Notes under the pieces: generated by a model
Databases searched by the model: none
Told to the model about the DNA's origin: nothing
Seen by the model: the letters and a program-made list of their open reading frames with translations, nothing else
Translations under genes and position numbers: made by a program
Shown here: one piece after another, positions 1-12,761 of the stretch
Position numbering within the stretch: position 1 is the stretch's first letter
How the letters are laid out: every line of letters begins with the position of its first letter
Source: Glandiceps talaboti
Lineage: Eukaryota; Hemichordata; Enteropneusta; Spengelidae
Direction of reading: 5' to 3'
Assembly: GCF_964340395.1 (NCBI RefSeq)
Contig: NC_135563.1
Coordinates: 18,464,151 to 18,528,150, forward strand
DNA: 64,000 nucleotides

Positions 1-2080
1 AGACCGCCCTCCCTGTTCTGCGCGACAACCTTCAATAACACGATAATACACACGCCGCTATCCCTTCCACACAAGTAAGCTTATCATGCAATATAACGTT
101 TTAGTTGGAAATATTTAATTCAAATTGAATTCGGGATTTAAAAGCGGAAATTATACATAATACTTGGATATTTTCTTTCTCATGGAAATAAATAGTGGCG
201 CAGAACGTTGAGGAAAAGTGTGCAACCGCAATGCATACCATATCGAGAATAGTGACCGCGGCCAATACTCGAAAGACACGGGCATTACAAAATTATATTT
301 TCTTGCAATATTGATGATGATTTCAAAAATTGTAAGATATATTTTTAATAAGCAGAAGTCAATAAAATTGTGAACGACAACAGCGATGACAATTGGGTGC
401 GAGATAAGTACGAATTCCTATAATTCAACCTGTACGGCAAAGCAAGGTTGTATGTTTTGTTCGCAAAGTTGACCTCGGAACTAAATAAACGAAATTTACA
501 AAACCTCGCCATGTTTAGTATCAATTGTCACCCAATAATTATCCGTTTGCTCCCAACATTACCTTCCAGACTAAAAATACCGCTTCGAAGTATTTGGCAG
601 TTCCAGTGGGGTGATCACAGTGATCCGATTGAGGTTCTAACAAATTCCTAATATATACATGTAAAGCCACTACCGTGTTTTCCCTGTTTCTGTCCCTTTT
701 CAAAATTGACGCTATGCTGTCGGGGTTGGGGTGGGGGGATGACCACATTTGCCCCAATTTTAAAGCAATGCTCTGTTTAATTTGTAATTCTGGATAGAAA
801 TTGAAAATAACTGTCAGCGCTTTTTGGCGGGAAACACGAAACGACCGTGACATATATAATAATGCATGACCGTAAACCTCGGAAGGGACGATCAATTTCT
901 TAAATTGGCGTGACACAAAAAATCATAATATGGAAGTCAAACAGTCTTTTCAGATATAAAAACCAGACGCTGATTTTGAATACGGTTGATATTTTTTCTC
1001 TCCAAAAAAAAGCAAGAAAATTCATCAATTTCAGATTTATGTCAAACTGAGTTCCAGTGAGCGTGGATTTGGTTGGTCGATACCATAATTGAAATACGTT
1101 ATGTTGGTTTAATTCATTCCGTTGGCTGCGTCAGATAGATGGAGTAACGGAACAAATTTGACGTGGCAAGGGTACAGTTCCGCTGTTATCTCTCACAATA
1201 GGCATGACAATTTAGATGGCCCGCGGCAATGTCTGACTCCAATGCTCTCTGCTTTGCCCCATGTGCACATTACTGCCATTTTACAGGCACACAACAATGC
1301 TAATCGAATTGGGTTTTCAAATATATCACAGGTTGATGGATTTTAAGTCGTACTGACGGCACCGTGGCCGTCGGTAGTGTCCCAACACTTCATCGCTCAA
1401 ATAAAGCCGACAACCGGACAACCGTGTCGAAGTAAAATCAGATCTGTCGAAAAGTCCGAATTTCATGGGACCGATTCATTACTAAACCTTAACGAGTTTC
1501 CATGGAGATTTACAAGTAGTGTCATAGGAAAACGTTTACTCATACTAATTGGTCAACGATCTATCCGATGCATGAAGTAAACAGTGGTCAACGCGAGCTG
1601 GTAACCATGAGCAACAGAGACCATTGCGTCTAACCCTATACAATACCTGTTCATTTCTTACACAAGATGCACGCACTCGACACTGCTAATTAACCGATTC
1701 CAAAAATAAATATTGTCAGAGGAGATCACACTATTCAAAACCCAAAGGAAGTTCAATTTTCACTCAACTGGCCAAATCAGACCATTCCAACACCCCTACC
1801 AATTAACAAAGGAAGGACAGAAAAAAAGGTAATCTCCTTCTTTAGTCAAGCTAGTCTTGTGGGTTCACTTATTAAAATTGTGTACGTCACGAATTAAACT
1901 CTGGAGATTTGGTTTTAATTTGAAACTAAACTAAACATTTCTCAACCCACATATCTGTGTGTTTTGTACCTACAATTGTGTGTACATCTCATGGATACAG
2001 TATACTCATGATAACAAAGGAACAAAAGGCGGACAGGGCAGAATATGATACACATGGGTGTTATTGGTATTTTACCTAAA

Positions 2081-2083
<3 letters not shown>
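1..2083. other. Upstream non-coding DNA
   Basis: No supported gene. Open frames here (the longest is 125 codons, minus strand, 539-916) have no recognisable domain or splice partners. The segment holds one E2F-type site (822-834) and a gapped RFX-like site GTAACCATGAGCAAC at 1601-1615. Base composition is more balanced than in the giant intron. Confidence 0.5.
822..834 (-). promoter_or_regulatory. Candidate E2F-type site TTTCCCGCCAAAA
   Basis: The + strand reads TTTTGGCGGGAAA, a full match to the E2F/DP consensus TTTSSCGC with the extended A-rich flank. The same 13-mer occurs exactly at 34653 and 54958. It lies about 7 kb upstream of the COE start codon. Binding is inferred from sequence only. 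Confidence 0.35.
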
Positions 2084-2153
<70 letters not shown>

Positions 2154-2173
2154 GTGTGTGTGTGTGTGTGTGT
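2084..2173. repeat. (AT)n followed by (TG)n microsatellite
   Basis: About 66 bp of alternating AT is followed by about 22 bp of alternating TG, with degenerate AT/ACAT sequence continuing to about 2330. Tyr/Ile/His-rich open frames on the minus strand are translations of this tract and not genes. Confidence 0.97.
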
Positions 2174-5100
2174 ACATATATATGTACATATTCAATACAA
2201 ACATATATACATATTCTAAATAAGTATATCGTATATATATCATATATAGATACTTGTGTATACACATAAATTGTAAATTATATCATATCCATAAATGAAT
2301 ACATATATATTTATACAAGAACAGTTGACACAAACAATACACAAAGCTTTTCGACCAATATTCAATATTTTTTTTTATATTCAAGATTGAACTGAAAAGT
2401 TTTCAGTATCTTTATCTATCCTATCCAAAGCGAGACTATTAGCTCCGAGGCAAGGGTGGGTAACATTGGTATCAAAAGTTTCGTATTTCTAATATCGGCT
2501 TACTAGTTAATGTTGAATATTAAAAATGTATGATTATTAATATTGGATACACATAAGCCAGTAAATACCGTCATCGACACGCCATATTTGTGTCAAATTA
2601 CCGTAAGTCTGGAGACAAAACAAAAAAAAATTGTTTCGATCTTTGAGCTTATCCTTAACACTCGACACCGTTTTCAAAATTTGAAGAAAAAAATGTATAT
2701 TAACTTTCACGGCTATTTGTCAGGGCGGTGGATTTTCTTTTTAAGTATTTAAAAATGCTGTAAAAAGTGATATTTTGAAATTTATTTTATTTAATACAGC
2801 CTTATACACGTATTGAGTTGGTCAATGCAGAGTTGTGAATAGTCAAATTTATATGGTAATTGGAAATGCATAGTCTACTATCATGATGTTGCTTTCTTGT
2901 TGCTTATTTTAACTTAGGTTACATTTCGAAGTTGCTATGAGTATTTCCCCCGCCGCCCTTTATTGCACTCGCTTGCATTTCCAAAGTACAAAAGGGGGAA
3001 TGCGGAACGATTTCTCATTCTAGTAGAGTCACTTTACCATCTATCATCTCCCCAAAAAGCTTCCAAATTATCGAGCAAATCTTAGGCAAAATTTGCCCGC
3101 CGGCGAAGCTATAGGCGCTTCGGAAATGCCTCCCATAGGAATGACCATCTATATCGTGATAATCTCGTTGTGAAACCAGTAAGACTAGTAGGCGTACAAC
3201 TTGTACAATTCCCGAATTTTATTAAATCACTGCGAAATTTCGCTGTCCTTTTTGTTGTTGTCCGGTTTTACATAGTTACAAAGCATGCGCGGCTAGGTAT
3301 CGTCGAGGCGGTACGATATAGATTACTACCCTTATACCAGACTACTGTTTGTGCCATGTATGCGATATATACATATATAGGTACTAAACTTGGAAACTTG
3401 ATGAAATAAAAAAGTTGTTATTTTTTGAGAGGTTTTGAAAGATACACCGAACCTAAATGACCTTGCGTAGAATGAGTATTCGCACCTTGAATGAGCGTAA
3501 GCCGAGATCGTTTATTAAAATTGTTGTGAAGGCATAACTGTTATTGTTCGAAGCGTTGCATTATCCATTAAAGTTTGCCGATAGACCTGTTGTTGTTATT
3601 GCGTTTCTTAGCGCGCTAATCTGCTAACTTTTACATTTCCGTCTTTAGCACTTCTGAATAATCGATGTAAACTTTCACTAATGTACTGTACATTATTTTA
3701 TTAAATACAATTACAAATACACTCATTTAAATATATACATAATATTTTGCCAATTTAATAAACTTGTTTACTAATCAAAGAAATCTGCAGAGAAAGTTCG
3801 AATTGAAAACTTCGACTAGTAACCTGTAAACTTCTCTTATATAATAAAAAAAATTCTATGCTTCGCCTATCTCATTGAAAATATAAAATTGATAAAATGG
3901 AACAGTTCGTCCGTTTCATTAGAACTCCTCTCACTCCGGCGGGCCTGTGCTGTTCATTTCACTTGATCGCACAGTCACGTGGCCACGACGTATAGATTGT
4001 GTAATCAGTTCAATTTCAACTTGAGGTGTCCGTCACTTTTGGACGGGGGGATGGGGGGGGGGGGTTGTAAGTCAGGCGACCAACTGCTGTCAGTGATTTT
4101 ACCGGTACCAGTGTTTGTATATCCGATCCAATCCTAGTACACGGTAAAACATTACGGCATGTACTGTGGATGATTATTTTGCGTGTGCTGTCGTTACTTA
4201 TATAGTTCAATGGTTATGTATTAAATTAACCATTGATCTGCTACCGTAACGACTCAGGCTGTTGTGAAAAAAATTCGCGAAATTATCGGAGAATTGTTTT
4301 TATATTCTCTAAAACGCTTGATAGCCGGGAAATCGATGATGGTGGGGTTATAAAATATACGCTTTAATGGTACGAATGTGTATGTACTTTGCTCCCTTCG
4401 ATCCTGCTCGAGTAAAACGATCAGGTGTCGGTTTACATGATATGAATGTAGTGAATCGTGAACTACCTGTATATATTGTATATTTCGAAGAAACGATAAA
4501 AAGATATACTATGTCTTTGATGAAAATAAACCCTCCAATATTCGTGGACAAACGGTTACAGTCTAAGAAAAGAAAGAAAAATATAAATGGAAAGTTTAAA
4601 AAATATATAATACCACCATTTTTGACACATTTGCCTGACTTCCAAATTAGCATTTTCTTTGTTTTTGATAAATTTTACAAATAAAGCTATTCCGGTCCAT
4701 CGTCCGTACTTCAGGGGTTTGTTTGGGTCGAGACAGCAGGAAGCAAACCAGAGATAAAGCGAGGTTGCGCCAGAGTGTGTTGCATCTATTAAGCGTGATT
4801 ACTAATTTGTCACGACAATTAGCATAATTTAATGTCACCAGTGACAGTCTGTTGTGTTGGAATAAGGATTTACCTTAGTATAATTCTCGCTTGCCCCCGA
4901 TTTTCATTCCACGCTGACTGAATTTTAATCGTAGTCGGCTGTACTGTGCGAACGCCGGATAATGTTACATATTGTTCATAGAAGTTCAGTACGGCTATGA
5001 CTGAATTATGGAAATAAATCGCATACTCCGTGATAGTGTAAATACTATAGTAACGATTTAAAGATATCAACTAGATTTCAGTTTTTTCTGTCCTGATGTA

Positions 5101-5368
5101 ATAAGTTTTATAAATATGAAGAAATGAAGTATGATCACAGAGAGATGATAGTGAGTGAAATTTATTCTAACTTGGACTAGATTCTAGATTCGAGGAAATA
5201 TGGTACGTTATGGACATCGTCATAGAAAAATAAGCTTATATAGCTGTATGAAGACAACTCTCACTTCAATTTAAAAAAACTACGTTTCTATGAAATTTGA
5301 TATTGAGTTTGGATTGTGAATAGGAGATTTCGTGTCTCCTACCAGAAAAGTACGCATGTGCACGTGTG
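2174..5368. other. Upstream non-coding DNA
   Basis: AT-rich sequence without a supported gene. It includes G-runs at 4045-4064 and a GC-richer stretch around 2945-3130. A 105-codon + strand frame at 4367-4684 and an overlapping antisense frame show no family features. Confidence 0.5.
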
Positions 5369-5585
5369 TGTATGTATGTATGTATGTATGTATGTATGTA
5401 TGTATGTATGTATGTATGTATGTATGTATGTATGTATGTATGTATGTATGTATGTATGTATGTATGTATGTATGTGTATAAGTGTATAAGTGTATGTGTG
5501 CGTGTGAGGGTGTGTGTATGCATGTGTGTATATAAGTGTATGTGTGTACATATGTGTGCATGTGTTTGTTGTGTACATGTATGTA
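5369..5585. repeat. (TATG)n tetranucleotide microsatellite with degenerate GT-rich tail
   Basis: An almost perfect TATG array runs to about 5474 (roughly 26 units), then an imperfect TGTGTA-rich tail extends to about 5585. All frames are open on both strands, giving artefactual poly-(Met-Tyr-Val-Cys) and poly-(His-Thr-Tyr-Ile) peptides. Confidence 0.97.
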
Positions 5586-7249
5586 AGCCTGGTATGTTTG
5601 ATCACACAGGTGAGCTCACTTTCGTGAAATTATATGCAGACAAATGCATAATCTTCACTATCGTATAATTTTAATCATGGGGAATAAAACGCAATGGGTA
5701 TCAGTCCCTATCCCAATATGGTATTCTTTATTTCGATTTTCCTAAATAATCTAAGTTTGTATGTTAAACACACGAAAGTCAATCGTCGGCAAGTGCCTCT
5801 TTTCGACTTTCTGACCGCCGGACATCATCGTGACGAAATTTCCTGAGAAATTGATGCGATAACATGACGCAGATGGCGAGGGCAGCGACGCTCGAGACTG
5901 ATTCATCATTGTACCTTATGAGCACCGCTCTATGACCCAACTTAAAAATAACCGCTTATTTTTATTTAATTTTGGATTTTGAAATAATTCTATTGACGCT
6001 TACTCGCACGAAATGTGGTATTTTGATATTGGCAGTGAAACCCCATTAGTCCAGATTTCATTTGGCTTGACAATTTTTAGTTATTTCACCGGGAATTTTG
6101 GATTAAAGCTGGTAAGCAAAACGGTGTAAAATAGAATATTCTATCGGGTGCACGTGATGACAAAGGCCGTGAAATTTAATACAATAATGTCGTTTGGTAG
6201 CAAGCCATTGATAGCATTCAATTATATAGCATAGCGAGTATCCATGTATGGTTACTCTGCATCGTGTCCCGCCTATTGTGTTCACGTCTTGGCCCATATG
6301 CCACTCTATTTTACTGCAGGAGACACCGGCAAAGGCACATGTATTTCCAAGCCAAAAATATTGTACCGTGATTCATTTTCCCTAGGTAGCTTAAAAGTTT
6401 ACCAGTATTTTCAAATCTTACAATTATTTTTTATTCATCAAGTAATTTTCCGATTATTTCATCACCCCTGAATCAATTATTAAGTGTTTTATGTCAAAAT
6501 CTATATTCTTTATCATTAACTTCTATCCATAAAAAGTTTCAAAAATACTTGTCTGTAAATTGCGTTAGGTATTACGCCATGGGCAACGGAGGAAATGCCC
6601 AAGGATTTCACTTTCACTATAGCCCGACTTTCAATTAGGAATTTTATATATCACTTTTTGCGGATATAGAGGAACTTAAAAATTGTTCATAATGAGTCAT
6701 TGTCCGACAAGATGAAAAGAGTGTGCATACACACAGTACGTAGTCGGGACTGTGACAGCTTAGTCGACTTTTCGTCGGTCGCATTGTAGAGCTATTAAGC
6801 TTGCAGATGATAGCGGTAGTCAAAGTTAGTGTTTGAACGTCATAATGCCGGAAGAACAGAAAACCCCTCGATATACACTATGTATGAGATGATGCCTACA
6901 TCAATGACTCGCCTTATTCATCCATTTTGCATGTTTTGTGTTTATATTCCTCGTGTTTATTTTAAGACCATTGACTTTGTTTATTCGCAAACAAGGGTCG
7001 GATGAATTATGTAAATTAAGTCGTCTAGCCAGTGTTGATTGGGTACGCGTGGCCGATGACCTATCAATCAAATTAGAAAATGACGTTAGATACACTGAGT
7101 AAAGTAGTGGGTGAGCAATTTATTCGTCTGCCAGCCCACCGTGCATTTTTATTGGCTAGCGTGAATTCTTTGCATAGTTTAATCCTTATATGGTAGAAAT
7201 GGCGTTGTCCAATGGTTCTGATCTCTTGTCAATTGCTGTCAGTAGTGAG
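5586..7249. other. Upstream non-coding DNA with a CpG-bearing block at 5780-5920
   Basis: No gene is supported. The block at about 5780-5920 is richer in G+C and CpG than its surroundings and contains CAGATGGCGAG, close to the YY1 core AAGATGGCGGC. It could be a distal promoter or enhancer element of the COE gene. The remainder is ordinary AT-rich sequence. Confidence 0.4.
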
Positions 7250-7347
7250 TCCCTAGGGTATTTATCGTTTTTCCCATGGGGGCTGGAATCCATAGGGAAG
7301 CCGCCGTCCATAGCAGTACTTGAAACCAACAAAAGACGCCCCCGGGA
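7250..7347. promoter_or_regulatory. Cluster of three COE/EBF-like palindromes upstream of the COE start
   Basis: Three decamers fit the EBF consensus TCCCNNGGGA with one mismatch each: TCCCTAGGGT at 7250-7259, TCCCATGGGG at 7272-7281 and GCCCCCGGGA at 7338-7347. All keep the CCCNNGGG core bound by a COE dimer. They fall within 98 bp in a GC-richer segment, 470-570 bp before the initiator ATG, in probable promoter or 5'UTR. Autoregulation is known for vertebrate Ebf genes, so a self-binding element is plausible. No binding evidence exists here. Confidence 0.45.
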
Positions 7348-7818
7348 GACCGACACCCCAAAGCTGGCTACATCGTAAGCTACGACCACATAGCGATGCT
7401 AATCAGCACACGTTAAGCCTTACACGTTTATTTTCTGTTGAGAGTGTGCGGTGGTCGACAGTGTACTAGTACGTATACACAGGCAACGTGCAAGCCTTTT
7501 ACCGGAACCAAGTTACAAGCTACCTGCTCATGCATGCATGTGTGTACTGAAGATAAAACATAGTCAGACCTCGTGGGTTCGGCAACTTTCCCGTGCCGTT
7601 CAAGTTCCGATCATATCCTCTGTTGTTGGATCATTTACCAGTTCACACAGTCAACTTTAAATTGTAATCATATTAATAAGGAAAGCATCCCACTACAAAC
7701 TTGTTCACGAGTAGTAGACATACCTTTATATTGATTGCATACGTACATCTCTTCATCTCCATTCATAAGTTAATCGTGTATTTTAACACTACACTGTTGT
7801 CTGCTGCTAGGAGATTTC
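7348..7818 (+). other. Probable promoter-proximal DNA or 5' untranslated region
   Basis: I cannot place a transcription start. No convincing TATA box with an initiator is seen. The frame of the COE ATG is closed by TAA at 7771-7773, so the protein does not extend upstream. The CTGCTGCTAG at 7801-7810 could act as a splice acceptor for a 5'UTR exon. Confidence 0.45.
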
Positions 7819-7934
7819 ATGTTTGGGATTCAGGACACACTTGCAAGAGGTCCCACGAATTTAAAAGAGGAACCGATTTCGAGTGGCGTTAGGAATTGGA
7901 TGCAACCAACTATGGTTGAGCAAGGAGCGGCAAG
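7819..7934 (+). CDS. coe/ebf: COE/EBF transcription factor, coding exon 1 (N-terminus)
   Basis: This is the first coding exon of a Collier/Olf/EBF transcription factor, a nuclear DNA-binding protein that acts as a dimer in neuronal, mesodermal and (in vertebrates) B-cell development. It encodes 38 codons plus two bases, starting MFGIQDTL, which matches the MFGIQ start of vertebrate EBFs. An LKEE tetrapeptide at residues 15-18 fits the psi-K-x-E sumoylation consensus and sits where vertebrate EBFs have MKEEP. The ATG is the first in frame, since an in-frame TAA lies at 7771-7773. Its context is weak (T at -3 and +4). The exon ends GCAAG/gtttgt, and AG plus T from the next exon makes Ser39. A CTGCTGCTAG just before the ATG could be a 5'UTR splice acceptor, so untranslated exons may lie upstream. 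The N-terminus is six residues shorter than EBF1, judged from conserved landmark residues. Confidence 0.93.
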
Positions 7935-8701
<767 letters not shown>

Positions 8702-8765
8702 GAGCCGGATAACCAGAAGACTAATAACGGCATTCACTACAGACTTCAGTTGCTTTTCAATAATG
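8702..8765 (+). CDS. coe/ebf: COE/EBF transcription factor, coding exon 3
   Basis: This exon encodes residues 92-112 of the DNA-binding domain, EPDNQKTNNGIHYRLQLLFN then N, plus the first base of Gly113. The KTNNGIHYRLQLL core is a hallmark of COE proteins. The preceding five residues are the variable loop where vertebrate and fly proteins differ. The acceptor follows a strong T-rich tract and reads TTTGATTAG. The donor is AATG/gtaaat, phase 1. At 64 bp the exon is short, and its boundaries sit where the human EBF1 exon boundaries fall. Confidence 0.95.
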
Positions 8766-9585
8766 GTAAATAAAGTTTATTATCCTCTCAATTGGTTCAA
8801 ATCCGCTAATATTTGAGGGTTTATAGATTATAAGTGTTGATCCGATTTATTGCTTTCCTGCTTCCGATTTGAAAGGATAGATAGGTACCGTTACAAAAAC
8901 ACGCAATGAACTCTGTTTTGTTTAGCGATTACATGTTACTCGCATGGTTCACCGCTATTCTCGCTGCAATGTTTATGTTCTCCTTTTAACGTCGTTGTAC
9001 AACTGCATCGATTTTGTAAATAATCGCCCGCCTCCTGTGCCCTTTTTCTTGACTGTTATTTATACCTGTGCTTTTCTAAAGGACTCAGGGTATTAAACTC
9101 TTGTGTTAGTTTGCCAAAGCTCTTCAAAATACTTGTCAGACCCTTCAAAATTTCACGGTAGCTACATAGCGGGAAGTTACCACGCTTGGCAGTACACGCG
9201 GGGCGTGCGACTGCCTTGCTAAGTATACGCTAATGACTCAATTTGACCATTTCGCGATCGACCTCTCTGTAGCCCCAAGCAATCTCGTATAGACAGATTT
9301 CCATGCAAAATTCTACCAATTGTCCAATTTTGTGTGTGTTGTGAATGACTGACATTGCCTTTGATTCTTTTCGGGATGATTTTCAGTCACTGGAAGGGTG
9401 AATTTGTGTCGGGATCATGTTGAAAGCATTTTGCGACGTAACACGATGTGTTTGGTCGATCGCTTCTCAGAGAGTGTGCGCTGTATTTTAAAAGTCTACA
9501 CACAACCCTTAATAACCACCCAATTTTACTACTACTTCAGCCCATTATTTCATTTTGCTTACACATTATTCCCCATTTCACCCAG
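8766..9585 (+). other. COE intron 3 (820 bp)
   Basis: The donor is gtaaat and the acceptor TTTCACCCAG; phase 1. No other feature could be supported. Short open frames at its 3' end are chance. Confidence 0.88.
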
Positions 9586-9641
9586 GTATCCGAAGTGAGC
9601 AAGATATCTACGTACGACTTATTGACTCTATGACAAAACAG
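9586..9641 (+). CDS. coe/ebf: COE/EBF transcription factor, coding exon 4
   Basis: This exon completes Gly113 and encodes residues 114-131, IRSEQDIYVRLIDSMTKQ, compared with IRTEQDFYVRLIDSMTKQ in human EBF1. It lies in the middle of the DNA-binding domain. The acceptor is a pyrimidine-rich CCATTTCACCCAG and the donor CAG/gtaaag is close to ideal. Entry is phase 1 and exit is phase 0. At 56 bp this is the shortest exon recognised here. It could only be found from the conserved peptide and the frame continuity with exons 3 and 5. Confidence 0.95.
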
Positions 9642-11367
<1,726 letters not shown>

Positions 11368-11436
11368 CCGATGCTGTGACAAGAAGAGTTGTGGCAACAG
11401 GAACGAAACGCCTTCAGACCCGGTTATTATCGACAG
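11368..11436 (+). CDS. coe/ebf: COE/EBF transcription factor, coding exon 6 (second half of zinc knuckle); last exon in window
   Basis: This exon completes Ser156 and encodes residues 157-178, RCCDKKSCGNRNETPSDPVI then ID, with two bases of the following Arg. Cys158 and Cys164 complete the zinc knuckle begun in exon 5; with His151 and Cys155 the spacing is exactly H-x3-C-x2-C-x5-C, and the residues correspond to EBF1 His157, Cys161, Cys164 and Cys170. The acceptor is GTTGACAG and the donor GACAG/gtaggt, phase 2. The rest of the protein (end of the DNA-binding domain, TIG/IPT domain, helix-loop-helix dimerisation segment, transactivation tail) is not in the window as far as I can see. A second GT five bases downstream (11442) would break the conserved Asp-Arg junction and is not preferred. 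Confidence 0.97.
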
Positions 11437-12013
11437 GTAGGTGACTAGTGATAATTTGTGATAATGAAGCTTGAAGTTGTGAGATAGGAAGAGTTAAGAC
11501 TCAACTGCTAAACTGCATATTGTTGTAACCCATTCTATAACACCCAAGGGGTCTTGGTCAAATTAAACCGTATTCTATTGTACAGTGATATCGTCATCAC
11601 AGTCAAACTGTCAGTGTCCATTGATTTGAATTTACTCACTTCGACATGTAAATTACTGTCTGTTGTTTTTTTTGTCTAAGACTCCGCAGTCGAGTTTGAA
11701 TAATAACCCCTACTTCTGGATTGCGACATCTACAGTACCGCCAAGGTATTCAGAATAACTCTTTAGGTTTAACTTTGTAGAGTTCGGCTTCCACTCCATA
11801 GCCCCTAACCTTTTGTTTGATGTTTGTGGTGTTAGGAATTGGCGGACACAAAGTGCCTTGTGAATCTAAATGGTTTATTTTAGACAATGACGAAAACGCA
11901 AACAAAGAAAGACAGAAAGTGTATAGTATAGATGAGTAACCCGCCTTATTGATGAGCAGCATGAGTAGTGGGCCTTTGATATCCATAATTAGCCGTTAAG
12001 GTACTACCCAGGG

Positions 12014-12074
12014 CAATTCTAATTGGAGGAGAACTATAGACTGTATGTGATATCGCGTTACAATTCTAATTGGA
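12014..12074. repeat. Two exact copies of CAATTCTAATTGGA, 47 bp apart
   Basis: Copies lie at 12014-12027 and 12061-12074, about 0.6 kb into intron 6. Each contains TAATTG, a core homeodomain site, flanked by CAATT. The spacer and flanks are not repeated, so this looks like a paired binding site and less like a tandem duplication. Confidence 0.45.
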
Positions 12075-12713
12075 TTGGACTTGGGTAGCGGCCACCTTCT
12101 TAAACTAAGCAGGCCCATGGACAGAGACAAACCCCAACATGCACGTACTTACGGTCCCCATGCTAGAAACTTTAACACTCAGTGAGAAGTACTCAGAAAG
12201 CAGCCAGTCAAAGAACTGATTGTTCTTGCCCCGTTCAGGAACCGCTAGGCTATTACAGAAGTATAGAATTACATACTAAATATCGTAGCTCCTGTTGGCT
12301 TTGTATGTACAAGTGGAAGACATATATCTCAATGTTTATATCAACTGCAGAGATTGTTAGTCAATAGCATGATTAAATACTCATAAAACTTACTGCTTGG
12401 TAGCTGAGTCCACTTTTCACCACTTATTTTACACTCAATAATTCATCTGGGGGTATCTCACTAAACTTTTTTACACTAGAGTCAGAATGAAGCGAACACA
12501 TGTTAAATTCATTAACCATGTTAATTATGGCTGTAATCTTTCAAGATAGGCCAGGCGCATATAATACTCCCTTTACTTCAGTTTTGCCGCTCACTTTACC
12601 TGTTTGGCCAGATCAGGTAACTCCATTATTTTGGCAGTTGGAAATTTGTTAACATCTGGTACCTTTCCTTGATGTGTTGGAGCTGATCTGGATATTGTAA
12701 TTTGTCAGTAGTT

Positions 12714-12761
12714 TTTTTTTTATCAGTTAAGAGTTAAGAGTGGTACCAAAAAAAAAAAAAA
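12714..12761. repeat. Poly-T and poly-A runs
   Basis: A T-run around 12714-12721 is followed by an A-run at 12748-12761. The segment between is unremarkable. From here to about 15.2 kb the intron is AT-rich, with no supportable feature. Confidence 0.7.

Noticed and set aside
539-916. 125-codon minus-strand frame
   Set aside because: No recognised domain, no splice partners and an atypical composition; consistent with chance.
1122-1346. 74-codon + strand frame with near-balanced composition
   Set aside because: No family resemblance and no supporting splice signals. I could not distinguish it from chance.
1942-2267. Minus-strand Tyr/Ile/His-rich open frames
   Set aside because: They are translations of the (AT)n/(TG)n microsatellite with no non-repeat core.
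4367-4684. 105-codon + strand frame overlapping a 101-codon antisense frame
   Set aside because: Mutually overlapping open frames with no recognisable domain; no evidence for either.
5266-5668. Several 85-100 codon frames on both strands
   Set aside because: All run through the (TATG)n array; a tetranucleotide repeat leaves all three frames open.
8793-8803. GGTTCAAATCC, identical to a tRNA B-box
   Set aside because: No A-box at the right distance and no acceptor or anticodon stems around it.
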